Assembly: GCA_009694295.1 (NCBI GenBank)
Contig: SHVJ01000006.1
Location: 1 to 48,412 of the forward strand
Reading direction: 5' to 3'
DNA: 48,412 bases
From: Acidimicrobiia bacterium
Lineage (GTDB): Bacteria; Actinomycetota; Acidimicrobiia; IMCC26256; PALSA-555
Position numbers and translations under genes: made by a program. The notes under the pieces are model-generated. The model did no database searches. It had not been told where the DNA came from and saw only the letters and a program-made list of their open reading frames with translations. Below are positions 1 to 8,656 of this stretch, one piece after another; positions within the stretch are counted from its first letter, which is position 1; every line of letters starts with the position of its first letter.

Positions 1-70
1 CAAGACCACGCGTCAGCCACTCACTCCTGACCGCATCGCCGACCTCCTCGCCGGCCGCGTCGACGGTTGA
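1..70 (+). CDS. 3' end of an unidentified gene (partial)
   Basis: A reading frame open from the window edge (codons from base 2) ends at a TGA at 68-70. The last residues read PLTPDRIADLLAGRVDG. It is followed directly by a strong inverted repeat, as expected for a gene end. About 22 codons are visible, with GC-rich third positions like the neighbours, but that is too short to assign a family. The other frame is closed at 28-30. Coding status is plausible but not proven. Confidence 0.35.
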   Translation, partial: KTTRQPLTPDRIADLLAGRVDG

Positions 71-72
71 TA

Positions 73-129
73 CTCCGTTCTGGAGATCCTGCGGGCCCGA
101 ATCGGGCCCCGACACTCTCCAGAACGGGG
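73..129. terminator. Bidirectional terminator between convergent genes
   Basis: A perfect 12-bp inverted repeat (75-86 CCGTTCTGGAGA against 116-127) encloses a second 8-bp inverted repeat (93-100 against 102-109). Together they form a long nested stem-loop in the 61 bases between a plus-strand gene end (70) and a minus-strand gene end (132). The plus strand continues GGGGGTTT, and there is no real U-tract on the minus side. Position and symmetry fit a two-way intrinsic terminator. Confidence 0.7.
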
Positions 130-131
130 GT

Positions 132-1010
132 TTAGCGCTTCTTGGCGGGACGCTTCTTCGCGGGTGCGGCCTTGCGCTTGGCCGGCGCGGTTTTCCGTTT
201 GGCCGGTGCAGCTTTGCGCTTGGCGGCCTTCTTCTTCGCTGGCGCTGTGCGCTTCGGTGCGACGCGACTCTCGGCAGCCGGGGGACGCTTCGCGCTGGAC
301 AACCGCTTGGCGCCGGTCTCCACCTCAACAACGACCGCGCGGTGGTCGCCGACGGGGAGCTTGACGACTTCGACGTTCACGGCGTGCAGCCCGTCGAGCG
401 CGATGTAGTCGATCGAGCGATCGGGCTTGTCGACCGGGAACGTCGGACCGTGCTTCACCTCGACGAATCCCGCGTCTCTGATGATGGGGCTCGCGATGTT
501 GGCGTACAGGTTGAAGTCGCCCATGAGGATGCGCGGCCCTTCACGCGTGCGCAGCGCCGCGAGTACGGCGCGCAGTTGCTCTGGTGACTCCAGCAGCCGG
601 TCGTCCCAGATCTTGCGGCGATTCTGGAGGTACGTCACAGCAACCGAGCACCGGATCTTGGCGACTTCGACCGTGGCGAGGATCGCGCCACGCGGTTCGT
701 GGCCCGGTGTGCCGCGGAGCTTGAAGCGCTCCACCTCTGAAATGTTCCCCCGCGCGAGCAGCGCGTTGCCGTAGGCGCCGAGCAAGCCTTCGCGCATCGT
801 GCGCCCGAACACCGACGTATCGAAGCCGCCGCCACGACGCGCGACCCGGGGCTGGTTCCGAAGGAACGAGCGGAAGCGCCGCGCGTCCACCTCCTGCATA
901 CCGAGAACATCGACGTCGAGTGTGCGGCACGATTCGGCGAGGCCGCCGTTGTCCGCACGACCTTTCCCGAGGTCGAGGGCGTTCTTGATGTTGTAGGTCG
1001 CGATGCGAAT
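132..1010 (-). CDS. EEP-family nuclease/phosphatase with Lys/Ala-rich tail
   Basis: Endonuclease/exonuclease/phosphatase-fold protein of about 292 aa. The motifs appear in order: ATYNIKN near the N-terminus, MQEVDARR, GDFNLYAN, SIDYIAL and GDHRAV, which match the metal and catalytic positions of the family. The last ~55 residues are a low-complexity basic tail of KAAPAKRK-like repeats, resembling histone H1 or mycobacterial HupB tails and likely to bind nucleic acid. The start is unusual. The frame runs back past the first ATG (899) through YNIKN to a TGA at 1014-1016, and no ATG, GTG or TTG lies in between. I place the start at an ATT (1008-1010) preceded by AGAGG at a 9-nt spacing. It lies 32 bp downstream of the previous gene and is probably co-transcribed. 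Substrate unknown. Confidence 0.75.
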   Translation of the reverse strand: MRIATYNIKNALDLGKGRADNGGLAESCRTLDVDVLGMQEVDARRFRSFLRNQPRVARRGGGFDTSVFGRTMREGLLGAYGNALLARGNISEVERFKLRGTPGHEPRGAILATVEVAKIRCSVAVTYLQNRRKIWDDRLLESPEQLRAVLAALRTREGPRILMGDFNLYANIASPIIRDAGFVEVKHGPTFPVDKPDRSIDYIALDGLHAVNVEVVKLPVGDHRAVVVEVETGAKRLSSAKRPPAAESRVAPKRTAPAKKKAAKRKAAPAKRKTAPAKRKAAPAKKRPAKKR

Positions 1011-1042
1011 CGCTCAGTGCCTCTGTCGTTGAGTTGGTGTGA

Positions 1043-2155
1043 TCAGGGCGCGCCGTCGAGCATGCCGGTGAGCCCGTACTTCGGGAACGGTCCGAGGAAC
1101 ATGTACTCGTGCAGCCCGTATCCAACGTCGCCATTGTTGGTCTCGAACTTAGCTGCGGAGTCGACGATGCCCCAGAAGCGGTCGGCGTTCTTCTCGGTGT
1201 CGAGGTCGACGCCCTGCACCGCGAGCTCACCCTGGTACATGCCGTGCTTCCAGTCGGGCTCGGGTGCGTATCCAGTGCCGACTCCGATGTGTGAGTTGAT
1301 GAGCGGTGTGACCTCCATCTCGATCGCGCCGCCTGGAGCGTTCGGGAACGAAAGCTTCGAACGCTTGACGACTCGCGTCCCCGAGATGAATTCGTGCTCG
1401 TGCTCGGGCCGGCCGAGGTGCTCGTTCGCCTTGTTGGGGTCTTTCCACACTCTGGTTGCGTTCTCCAGGTCGCGTGACCCGTCGGGCTTCTCGGTGCAGA
1501 TGTAGATGATCGAGTAGTCGTCGAACATCACGGGGTCGTAGTTCCACATGCTCATCGCCGGTCCGGCCGCGCCGGTTGCGGTCACGCCAGGCGGCTCGGG
1601 CTCACCGACGGGGCGTACTCCCCAGGAGCGGTCGCGCGTGCCCTGCCAGCGAGCGCCAGTGACCTCGATCGTCTCGTCGCCGACCGTGATCGAACCCGCG
1701 TAGTGGCCAGTCTGCGCGAACCGCTGTGTGTCGAACATCACGCGTTCGTATTGGCGGATGTAGTGACGCGCTTCGAGCATCGCCGGCATCGAGCCGGTGA
1801 ACGTGAGATCGAACGACAAGCCGTGCTCGTTGGGATCGAGGATGTATCGAACCTTCTTCAGCCCTTCCAGCACTTCGATGTGGAACGGGCCGACGTTGAG
1901 ATCCATGCGGTCGGGGCCAAGCACTCGCGACCCGCGCACGACCCGGTGCATCGTGTCCATGCGTACGAGCGCAAAGGCGTCCTGCACTGACAGGTTCGGG
2001 TATTGACCCATCCCGAAGATCAGCATCAGCTCGTCGCTCGACCCGTGCAGCATGAAGTAGTAGCGGTCGTAGAAGTTGCGATCCGACGTGGCCGGGTGCC
2101 GGATGACCTCGGCGGTCTGATGGATCGGGTAGTCGTCGGCAGCCGACAGTGACAC
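1043..2155 (-). CDS. Conserved protein of unknown function, CrtC/DUF7064-like
   Basis: A 370-aa soluble protein with no signal peptide or membrane segment. The composition (many Trp/Tyr, repeated beta-type stretches, phrases such as GARWQGTRDRSWGVRP) resembles the lipocalin-like hydroxyneurosporene synthase (CrtC)-related proteins and DUF7064/7065 proteins common in actinobacteria; the family call is from memory. The conserved block RDRSWGVRP is typical of these double-barrel proteins. No catalytic residues can be assigned. It sits upstream of the EEP-family gene and downstream of a 52-bp palindrome that separates it from the aminotransferase. Confidence 0.6.
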   Translation of the reverse strand: MSLSAADDYPIHQTAEVIRHPATSDRNFYDRYYFMLHGSSDELMLIFGMGQYPNLSVQDAFALVRMDTMHRVVRGSRVLGPDRMDLNVGPFHIEVLEGLKKVRYILDPNEHGLSFDLTFTGSMPAMLEARHYIRQYERVMFDTQRFAQTGHYAGSITVGDETIEVTGARWQGTRDRSWGVRPVGEPEPPGVTATGAAGPAMSMWNYDPVMFDDYSIIYICTEKPDGSRDLENATRVWKDPNKANEHLGRPEHEHEFISGTRVVKRSKLSFPNAPGGAIEMEVTPLINSHIGVGTGYAPEPDWKHGMYQGELAVQGVDLDTEKNADRFWGIVDSAAKFETNNGDVGYGLHEYMFLGPFPKYGLTGMLDGAP

Positions 2156-2223
2156 GGGTTCCCTCCGCTCCTCGGGCGGCGACGAGTCTTGCAGAGGTGC
2201 CCGCTCTCGCGCCGTGCTCGAGC

Positions 2224-2275
2224 CGTTCTCGTGACGGAATCGGTTGCCATGGCAACCGATTCCGTCACGAAAACG
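2224..2275. repeat. 52-bp near-perfect palindrome
   Basis: The central 42 bases (2229-2270, centre GTTGCCATGGCAAC) are a perfect palindrome. Four more pairs extend it to 2224-2275 with one mismatch (2228/2271). It lies in the 138-bp gap between two minus-strand genes. It could act as a very stable hairpin terminator or attenuator, or as a dimeric repressor operator. There is no U-tract on the minus strand after it. Confidence 0.8.
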
Positions 2276-2293
2276 AGGAACTGAGGAGAAGCG

Positions 2294-3649
2294 TCAGGCG
2301 TCGAGGGCGGCGCAGAACTCGGAGAACACCTCGATGTAGCGGTCGATGTCGGCGTCAGTGTGCTGCACCGAGATCGTCCACTGCTCCTCGTCGCCCGGCG
2401 TCATGAACACGCCACGGTTGACGACCCATGGGAACGACGCGCCGTACAGCTCGGTACGAGTCTCGAGGAAGTCGCGGTAGTTGGTGAGCGGCTCGGCCCG
2501 GTACGAGATGCAGCCCTTGGCACCGAGATCGACGGTGTGCGCTGGGAGTCCGTGCTCGGCGATCGCCTTCGCGCAACCATCGGCCAGACGGGTTCCGAGC
2601 GCACCCAGGTAGTCGTACGCGTCGGGTGTGAGCACTTCCGTGAGCGCGGCAAGCCCGGCTGCTGCCACGAGCGGATTGCCGTTGAAGGTTCCCTGCTGCG
2701 CCGCGCCGTGCTCGATCACGTCCATGATCTCGGCCTTGCCGCCGAAGGCGGCGGCTGGCGTGCCGCCACCGATCGCTTTGGCGAAGCACGCGAGGTCGGG
2801 CTGCACGCCGTAGCGCTCGATGGCGCCACCTTCAGCGATCGTCGCTCCCGACTTCACCTCGTCGAAGATGAAGACCACACCGTGCTTGGTGCAGAGCTCG
2901 CGCACGGCTTCGAGGTATCCGGGCGCAGGCGGCACGCAGCCGATGTTCATCATCACCGGCTCCATGATGAGACACGCAATCTCGCTCCCGCGGTCCGAGA
3001 AGAGCCGATCAACGGCGACGACGTCATTGAACGGCACGGCGGTCGTCCACTGCGCCATTCCGGCCGGGATCCCCTTGGACATCGGTGTCGAGAGCGGCTG
3101 GTCGCGCCCGCCCATCGCGTCGGCGTTCGGAACGACGGAGAACATGACGGTGTCGTGGTGCCCGTGGTACGACCCCTCGATCTTGGCGACGACATCGCGG
3201 CCGGTCGCCGCGCGTGCGATCCGGATCGCGTCCATCGTTGCTTCGGTCCCTGAGTTCGCGAGCCGTACCTTGTCGAGGCGGAACCGCCGGCACAGCTCCT
3301 CGGCGAACTGCACGGTGACGTCGGTGGTCGCTGCGAAGTGCGTGCCGGTGCGGGCCGCGCGGTCGATCGCCTCGACGACCTTCGGGTGGGCGTGACCAAC
3401 CATGTTGGCGCCGAACCCTCCGTGGAAGTCGAGATATTCGTTGCCGTCCACGTCCCAGATGTGCGCACCGCTGCCCTTCGCCACGTACAGCGGGTACGGG
3501 TCGCCGGCTTGGAACGACGACGCGACGCCGAGCGGCAAATGCTTCGAGGCGCGCTCGAAGAGGGCCTTCGATGCGGTCGTGCGATCGAGCAGGCGTGCCT
3601 TCTCCGCGAAGGCGATGCGCTCGGCGTTGTCTGCGAACTTGTCGGTCAC
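2294..3649 (-). CDS. Class-III aminotransferase (HemL-like), polyamine locus
   Basis: PLP-dependent class-III aminotransferase, 451 aa. It shows the glutamate-1-semialdehyde aminomutase-like blocks [12 protein letters not shown] (about 132-143), GSYHGHHDT (159-167), the PLP aspartate in IFDEVKSG (D263) and the Schiff-base lysine in FAKAIGGG (K291). A true HemL is present at 39373-40641, so this copy probably has another substrate. Its overlap with an aminobutyraldehyde dehydrogenase and its position divergent from a pot transporter suggest transamination of putrescine or a related amine (inference). I start it at the GTG (3647-3649) that overlaps the upstream TGA; an adjacent GTG at 3652 is equally possible. 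The longer upstream frame is antisense to nothing but overlaps the dehydrogenase and was not used. Confidence 0.85.
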   Translation of the reverse strand: MTDKFADNAERIAFAEKARLLDRTTASKALFERASKHLPLGVASSFQAGDPYPLYVAKGSGAHIWDVDGNEYLDFHGGFGANMVGHAHPKVVEAIDRAARTGTHFAATTDVTVQFAEELCRRFRLDKVRLANSGTEATMDAIRIARAATGRDVVAKIEGSYHGHHDTVMFSVVPNADAMGGRDQPLSTPMSKGIPAGMAQWTTAVPFNDVVAVDRLFSDRGSEIACLIMEPVMMNIGCVPPAPGYLEAVRELCTKHGVVFIFDEVKSGATIAEGGAIERYGVQPDLACFAKAIGGGTPAAAFGGKAEIMDVIEHGAAQQGTFNGNPLVAAAGLAALTEVLTPDAYDYLGALGTRLADGCAKAIAEHGLPAHTVDLGAKGCISYRAEPLTNYRDFLETRTELYGASFPWVVNRGVFMTPGDEEQWTISVQHTDADIDRYIEVFSEFCAALDA

Positions 3650-5067
3650 CACTTCACCATCACGTGCTTGAGCTCGGTGTAGTGCTCGATCGCATAGATC
3701 GACATGTCCTTGCCGTAGCCAGACTGTTTGAACCCACCGTGCGGGAGCTCGGAGACGATCGGAATGTGGTCGTTGATCCACACCGTACCGAACTGGAGTC
3801 GGGCCGCCATCTTCATCGCGCGACCAACATCGCGTGTCCACACGCTCGCGGCGAGTCCGTAGTCGACGCCGTTCGCCCACGCGAGCGCTTGATCGTCGTC
3901 GGCGAACCGCTGGATCGTCACCACCGGCCCGAACACCTCGCGTTGGATGATCTCGGCGTCTTGCTTCGGGTTGACGACCACCGACGGCTCGTAGAAGAAC
4001 CCGGCGCCCGAACGCGCGGCGCCTCCCACCGTGATCTCAGCGCCGGCGTCGCGCGCGCGGTCGACCATGCCGGTGACGCGCTCGAGCTGATCGCTCGACA
4101 CGACGGGACCCATAGCGACGTCGGGGTCGTGGGGATCGCCGGTCTTGATCCCCTTCACGGCGTCAGTGAGTCCGTTGACCAGGCCGTCGTGCACTTTGGG
4201 ACCGGCGAGTACACGGCACGGCGCGGTGCAGTCCTGCCCCGAGTTGTAATACGCGCCCTCGGTCAGGTTGGCGACGACGGCTTCGATGTCGGCGTCATCG
4301 AACACGACGACGGGCGCCTTGCCGCCGAGCTCGAGGTGCACCCGCTTGAGCGAGTCTGCCGCAGCCTTCGCGATCAGCTTGCCGGTCGCGACATCGCCGG
4401 TGAGCGAAACCATCGCAACGTCGGCGTGGGTGACGAGCGCGTTGCCCGCGGTCTCACCCTGGCCCGTCACGACGTTGAGCACGCCCGGCGGGAGGATGTC
4501 GGCCGTGACCTCGGCGAGCCGGAGCGCACTGAGCGGCGTGAGCTCGGACGGCTTGAGCACCACGGTGTTACCGGCGGCGAGTGCCGGACCGACCTTCCAA
4601 GTCGCCATACCGAGGGGGTAGTTCCACGGCGCGATCGACGCGACGACGCCGAGCGGATCGCGTCGCAGGAACGACGTGTGCTCCTCCATGTACTCACCCG
4701 CCGCCGCGGCGTCCATGCATCGCGCCGCGCCTGCGAAGAAGCGCCAGTTGTCGACCATGAGGTCCATCTCGAACTCGATGATCGAGACCGGCTTGCCCAC
4801 GTTGTCGATCTCGAGCTTCTGGATCGTCTCAAGGTCGCCCTCGAGCGCGTCCGCGATCTTCAGCAACGCCTCGGCGCGCTGGCGCGGTGTTGTCGCCGAC
4901 CACGCGACGAACGCGTCACGGGCTGCCGCGACCGCGGCGTCCACGTCGACGGCGTCGCTCGACGCAACCTCGTCGAGCACCTCGCCCGTCGCCGGGTTGA
5001 CCACCTTGTCGGTCGCGCCACTCTGGGCGTCGCTCCAGGCGCCACCGATGAAGTTCTGCTTCGCCAT
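3646..5067 (-). CDS. patD: Gamma-aminobutyraldehyde dehydrogenase-like
   Basis: NAD(P)+-dependent aldehyde dehydrogenase, 473 aa, most like PatD/YdcW, which oxidises 4-aminobutanal to GABA in putrescine breakdown. Visible features are APWNYPL (substrate/NAD region, 147-152), the general base in HLELGGKAP (E246) and the nucleophile in [10 protein letters not shown] (C280). The start is the ATG at 5065-5067 with AAGGGG upstream; the frame extends further but runs into the promoter region. It overlaps the downstream aminotransferase by 4 bp and is divergent from potABCD, so uptake and oxidation of polyamines are likely co-controlled. Betaine aldehyde dehydrogenase is the main alternative. Confidence 0.85.
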   Translation of the reverse strand: MAKQNFIGGAWSDAQSGATDKVVNPATGEVLDEVASSDAVDVDAAVAAARDAFVAWSATTPRQRAEALLKIADALEGDLETIQKLEIDNVGKPVSIIEFEMDLMVDNWRFFAGAARCMDAAAAGEYMEEHTSFLRRDPLGVVASIAPWNYPLGMATWKVGPALAAGNTVVLKPSELTPLSALRLAEVTADILPPGVLNVVTGQGETAGNALVTHADVAMVSLTGDVATGKLIAKAAADSLKRVHLELGGKAPVVVFDDADIEAVVANLTEGAYYNSGQDCTAPCRVLAGPKVHDGLVNGLTDAVKGIKTGDPHDPDVAMGPVVSSDQLERVTGMVDRARDAGAEITVGGAARSGAGFFYEPSVVVNPKQDAEIIQREVFGPVVTIQRFADDDQALAWANGVDYGLAASVWTRDVGRAMKMAARLQFGTVWINDHIPIVSELPHGGFKQSGYGKDMSIYAIEHYTELKHVMVKW

Positions 5068-5139
5068 CTTGGGTCCCCTTATTGGTGCCTGGGCGTGTGG
5101 TCCTCGACCCACGATGTTGCGTCCGCGGACGGCCTCAAC

Positions 5140-5187
5140 GCAAGGGAATCCGTGGTGAAACACCCAATTCACGAGGGATTCCCTTGC
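5140..5187. promoter_or_regulatory. Inverted-repeat operator between patD-like gene and potA
   Basis: A perfect 12-bp inverted repeat (5140-5151 GCAAGGGAATCC and 5176-5187) encloses a second pair, GTGAA (5155-5159) and TTCAC (5168-5172). It sits in the 172-bp divergent region. The right arm abuts or overlaps a possible potA -35 (TTGCCA, 5184-5189), with a -10-like TAGTGT at 5209-5214 (19-bp spacer). A repressor site coordinating both directions is the simplest reading. Confidence 0.5.
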
Positions 5188-5239
5188 CAAGTCTGGGGAA
5201 TGCGTGGGTAGTGTGCGAATGACTCGGGGGGAGCGAAGC

Positions 5240-6403
5240 GTGGCTGACGAGACCGTCATCGGTATCGAGCACGTCACCAAGCGGTTTGGCGGGTTCGTCG
5301 CGGTCGAAGCGGCCGACTTCGCCATCCAGCGTGGCGAGTTCTTCTCGATGCTTGGTCCCTCGGGCTGCGGCAAGACCACCACCTTGCGGATGATCGCCGG
5401 CTTCGAGCAGCCCACCTCGGGTCGGATCACGCTCGAGGGTAAAGACGTGTCTCGAGTCCCCCCGTACAAGCGGAACGTGAACACGGTGTTCCAGCACTAC
5501 GCGCTGTTCCCGCACATGAACGTGTTCGACAACGTGTCGTTCGGCCCGCGCAGCCGCAAGGTTGCCCGTGGTGAAATCTCGAAGCGGGTGACGGAGCTGC
5601 TCGAAATCGTGCGGCTCGCCGACTTCGCGAATCGCAAGCCCGGCCAGCTCTCCGGTGGGCAGCAACAGCGCGTGGCGCTCGCCCGCGCACTCGTGAACTA
5701 CCCGAGCGCCCTCTTGCTCGACGAACCGCTTGGCGCGCTCGACCTCAAGCTGCGCCAGGCGATGCAGCTCGAGTTGAAGCGCATCCAGCGCGAGGTCGGT
5801 ATCACGTTCGTGTACGTGACGCACGACCAAGAAGAAGCGCTCACAATGTCGGACCGCATCGCAGTCATGAATGACGGGCACGTCGAACAGATCGGCACGC
5901 CGGAGGAGATCTATCACGCACCGGTTTCGGTGTTCGTTGCCGGCTTCATCGGCGTGGCGAACCTGCTGCCGGTGACCGTCGACTCCGTGCACGGTTCGTC
6001 GGCCACCGTCACGCTGCCCGGCGAGACGCACTCACCCGCGATCGTGAGTGGTCCTTCGATCGCCGCGGGTCAGCCGGCCACGCTGATGTTGCGCCCAGAA
6101 CGTGTGCGACTTTCGGCCGAAGAGCCGAGCGGTTCCGGCGCGCGTCTGACCACCAAGATCATGCAGCTCACGTTCCAAGGACCAGTGGTTCGCACCGATC
6201 TGCGCGCTGCCGACGGCACCGAGATCGTGGCGCACATCGGACCGGAAGACCACCTCCCGGCGGCGCGCCCAGGTGACGACATCTGGTTGACCTGGGACGA
6301 CGACGCAGCGCGCGTGCTCCCCCTCGCCGACATCAAGGTCGGTGGGGAAGCATATGAGATCCAAGAGATGGGCCAAGTCCACTTCGCAAGGAGCGATGCA
6401 TGA
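5240..6403 (+). CDS. potA: Spermidine/putrescine ABC transporter ATP-binding protein
   Basis: Cytoplasmic ATPase of a polyamine importer, 387 aa. Walker [10 protein letters not shown] (39-47), Q-loop in [10 protein letters not shown], signature LSGGQQQRV (137-145), Walker B ALLLDEP, H-loop YVTHDQEEA and a C-terminal TOBE-type domain are all present. I chose the GTG at 5240 because GGGGGGAG (5226-5233) precedes it by 6 nt; upstream ATG (5219) and GTG (5204) are possible. It is the first gene of potA-D-B-C and overlaps potD by 4 bp (ATGA). Confidence 0.92.
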   Translation: MADETVIGIEHVTKRFGGFVAVEAADFAIQRGEFFSMLGPSGCGKTTTLRMIAGFEQPTSGRITLEGKDVSRVPPYKRNVNTVFQHYALFPHMNVFDNVSFGPRSRKVARGEISKRVTELLEIVRLADFANRKPGQLSGGQQQRVALARALVNYPSALLLDEPLGALDLKLRQAMQLELKRIQREVGITFVYVTHDQEEALTMSDRIAVMNDGHVEQIGTPEEIYHAPVSVFVAGFIGVANLLPVTVDSVHGSSATVTLPGETHSPAIVSGPSIAAGQPATLMLRPERVRLSAEEPSGSGARLTTKIMQLTFQGPVVRTDLRAADGTEIVAHIGPEDHLPAARPGDDIWLTWDDDAARVLPLADIKVGGEAYEIQEMGQVHFARSDA

Positions 6404-7569
6404 GCAACGACCGATCATCCAAGCCGCCGGCAGGCGGACTGAGCCGACGCGACTTCTTGACGCGCGGCGCCGCCGTCGCCGGCGGGTTGGCTGCCGCGCC
6501 GTACCTGCTCGGCGGGTCGCCGGCGTGGGCGGCCGTCGAAGAGGGCGCGAAGGTCGGCGGCAAGCTCGACGTCCTGAATTGGATCGGGTACATCGACAAG
6601 AAGTCGAAGAAGGACTTCCCGAAGCAAACCGGGATCAAGCTGAAGTACTCCGAGGCTCTCGACGACAACAACACGTTTTTCGCCAAGTACCAGGAGCAGT
6701 TCGCGAACGATGACCACATCGGCTTCGACATCGTCGCGCCCACAACCTGGATGGCCGCGCGCCTCATCGAGCTCGAGTACGTGCAGCCGCTGCCGTTCGA
6801 CCTCATGGAGAACCGCGGCAGTCTGAGAGCCGAGCTCGAGAACCCCGTGTGGGACCCCACCGGTGAGTTCACGCTGCCTTGGCAGACCGGGTACACGGGC
6901 ATCGCGTACAACATCGAGGCGACCGGCCGTGAGATCACGAGTGTCGAGGATCTCTTCGATCCCAAGTTCAAGGGCCGGGTGGGTTGGCTGCTCGAGATGC
7001 GAGACTCGTTGACCCTTGCGATGCTCTCCACTGGGATGACGGGCGAGGAGATTGCAGCCGGCGTCACGTTCAACGACGCCAAGCCCGCGTTCGACCGGCT
7101 CGAGAAGGCCGCACAGGGTGGGCAGATCCGCCGGTTCACCGGGAACAGCTACGTGAGCGACCTGTTGAGCGGTGACTTCGCCCTGAACGTGTCGTGGTCG
7201 GGCGACGTTGCCCAGCTGACGACCCAGGAACCCAACCTGCGCTTCGTCGTTCCCGACGAGGGCGGCCATGGCTTCTGGGCCGACGTGATGTGCATGGTGG
7301 CGACGTCGAAGCGCTCGAAGCAGGTAGCCGCGTGGCTTGACTACTTCTACGACCCGGTGAACGCGGCACGGGTTGCCGATACCACGAGCTACATCTCGCC
7401 AGTGGCCGACATCACCGACGAGCTCGCCACGATCAACCCGGAGGCGGCGGAGAACACGATCCTCTTCCCGCCTCAGGACGTGCTCGACCGCCTCGTGCAG
7501 TTCCCGCTCCTCGATCCCGACGACGAAGAGCGCTTCGACAGGCGCTACGCCGAGATCACGGGTGGCTGA
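6400..7569 (+). CDS. potD: Polyamine-binding extracellular protein, Tat-exported
   Basis: Substrate-binding protein of the PotD/PotF family, 389 aa. The N-terminus has a twin-arginine signal (SRRDFLTRG) and a hydrophobic stretch ending near [10 protein letters not shown], so a folded, Tat-dependent export is expected. The mature part begins [14 protein letters not shown], the usual first strand of PotD proteins, and contains the family's DIVAPTTWM and YNIE segments. It overlaps potA by 4 bp. The exact ligand (putrescine, spermidine or another amine) cannot be read from the sequence. Confidence 0.9.
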   Translation: MSNDRSSKPPAGGLSRRDFLTRGAAVAGGLAAAPYLLGGSPAWAAVEEGAKVGGKLDVLNWIGYIDKKSKKDFPKQTGIKLKYSEALDDNNTFFAKYQEQFANDDHIGFDIVAPTTWMAARLIELEYVQPLPFDLMENRGSLRAELENPVWDPTGEFTLPWQTGYTGIAYNIEATGREITSVEDLFDPKFKGRVGWLLEMRDSLTLAMLSTGMTGEEIAAGVTFNDAKPAFDRLEKAAQGGQIRRFTGNSYVSDLLSGDFALNVSWSGDVAQLTTQEPNLRFVVPDEGGHGFWADVMCMVATSKRSKQVAAWLDYFYDPVNAARVADTTSYISPVADITDELATINPEAAENTILFPPQDVLDRLVQFPLLDPDDEERFDRRYAEITGG

Positions 7570-7588
7570 GACTGTCGTCAACTGAACC

Positions 7589-8656
7589 ATGGCTGGTGCG
7601 GCCGATACGGCCCCTAAACGCGGACGGTTCGCGCCCTATGGCCTGCTCAGCCCGGGGATCATCTGGCTGATCCTGTTCTTCCTCGTACCCGTGGCGATCC
7701 TGCTGCGGGCCGCGCTCTCCAGCCAACCCGAACGCTTCGTCCCGGACGACCTGCGGTTCAAATGGAAGTGGTCGAACTTCTCGAACGCCCTCGACCGCTT
7801 CGGGCCGCAGTTCCAGGACGCGATGCGCAACGCGCTCATCGCAGCCGTCGTCGTCGCGGTGATCATCGCAGCCGTCGTCGTGCTCCGACGCGGTCTCTGG
7901 CATAACACCCGTGCTCGTCGCCTGCTCGTCGGCGCGCTCGTCGCAGGATTCTTCGGCGCCTACATCATCACGAGCACGGTCGACGGCTGGGGCGATCACT
8001 TCCAGCGTTCCTTCCTCTATGCCGGCATCGCCACGTTGCTGTGCATCGCGATCGGATACCCGCTGGCCTACGTGATCGCCTTCCGCGGCGGCGCCTACAA
8101 GAACCTCTTGCTCGGGCTCGTCGTCGTGCCGTTCTTCACCACCTACCTGATCCGGACCATCGCATGGAAGACGATCCTCTTCGATAACGGCCCGGTCGTG
8201 GACTTCCTCCAGACCATCGGTGTGCTTGGCGACTCTGGTCGATTGCTCGCCACACCCGGTGCTGTGATCGGCGGGCTGACGTACAACTTCCTGCCGTTCA
8301 TGGTGCTTCCGATATACGTGAGCCTGGAGAAGATCGACGTCAACCTTGTCGATGCCGCGCGCGATCTCTACTCCTCACCGGCGCGCGCCTTCCGTAAGGT
8401 CGTGCTCCCACTCTCGCTCCCGGGCGTCTTCGCGGGGACGCTGCTCACGTTCATCCCAGCCTCCGGTGACTTCATCAACGCCGAGTTCCTCGGATCGCCG
8501 ACCACGTCAATGATCGGCAACGTCGTGCAGAACCAGTTCCTCGTGCAGCTCGACTACCCGACCGCGGCCGCGCTGTCGTTCGTACTGATGGCGATCATCA
8601 CGGTCGCGGTGCTCGTCTACGCGAGAGTGCTCGGCACGGAGGACCTCACCGGATGA
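7589..8656 (+). CDS. potB: Polyamine ABC transporter permease, PotB type, with insert
   Basis: Inner-membrane permease of 355 aa, longer than usual PotB (about 285-320). The ordinary core starts around YAGIATLLCIAIGYPLAY and has the EAA-type loop (VDAARDLYSSPARAFRKVVLPLSLPG) that docks on PotA. The extra length lies between the first membrane segment (GIIWLILFFLVPVAILL) and the core, at about residues 80-130: two added hydrophobic stretches separated by an Arg-rich turn. The start is ATG 7589, without a clear Shine-Dalgarno. It overlaps potC by 4 bp. Confidence 0.88.
   Translation: MAGAADTAPKRGRFAPYGLLSPGIIWLILFFLVPVAILLRAALSSQPERFVPDDLRFKWKWSNFSNALDRFGPQFQDAMRNALIAAVVVAVIIAAVVVLRRGLWHNTRARRLLVGALVAGFFGAYIITSTVDGWGDHFQRSFLYAGIATLLCIAIGYPLAYVIAFRGGAYKNLLLGLVVVPFFTTYLIRTIAWKTILFDNGPVVDFLQTIGVLGDSGRLLATPGAVIGGLTYNFLPFMVLPIYVSLEKIDVNLVDAARDLYSSPARAFRKVVLPLSLPGVFAGTLLTFIPASGDFINAEFLGSPTTSMIGNVVQNQFLVQLDYPTAAALSFVLMAIITVAVLVYARVLGTEDLTG

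Noticed and set aside
2294-3649. Second hemL gene for heme synthesis
   Set aside because: It lacks the HemL N-terminal IPGGVNSPVR signature and is coupled to an aldehyde dehydrogenase beside a polyamine importer; the true hemL is in the heme cluster.
5155-5172. GTGAA...TTCAC as a Rex box in the pot promoter
   Set aside because: The gap between half-sites is 8 bp instead of 4. It is better explained as the inner part of a larger inverted repeat.
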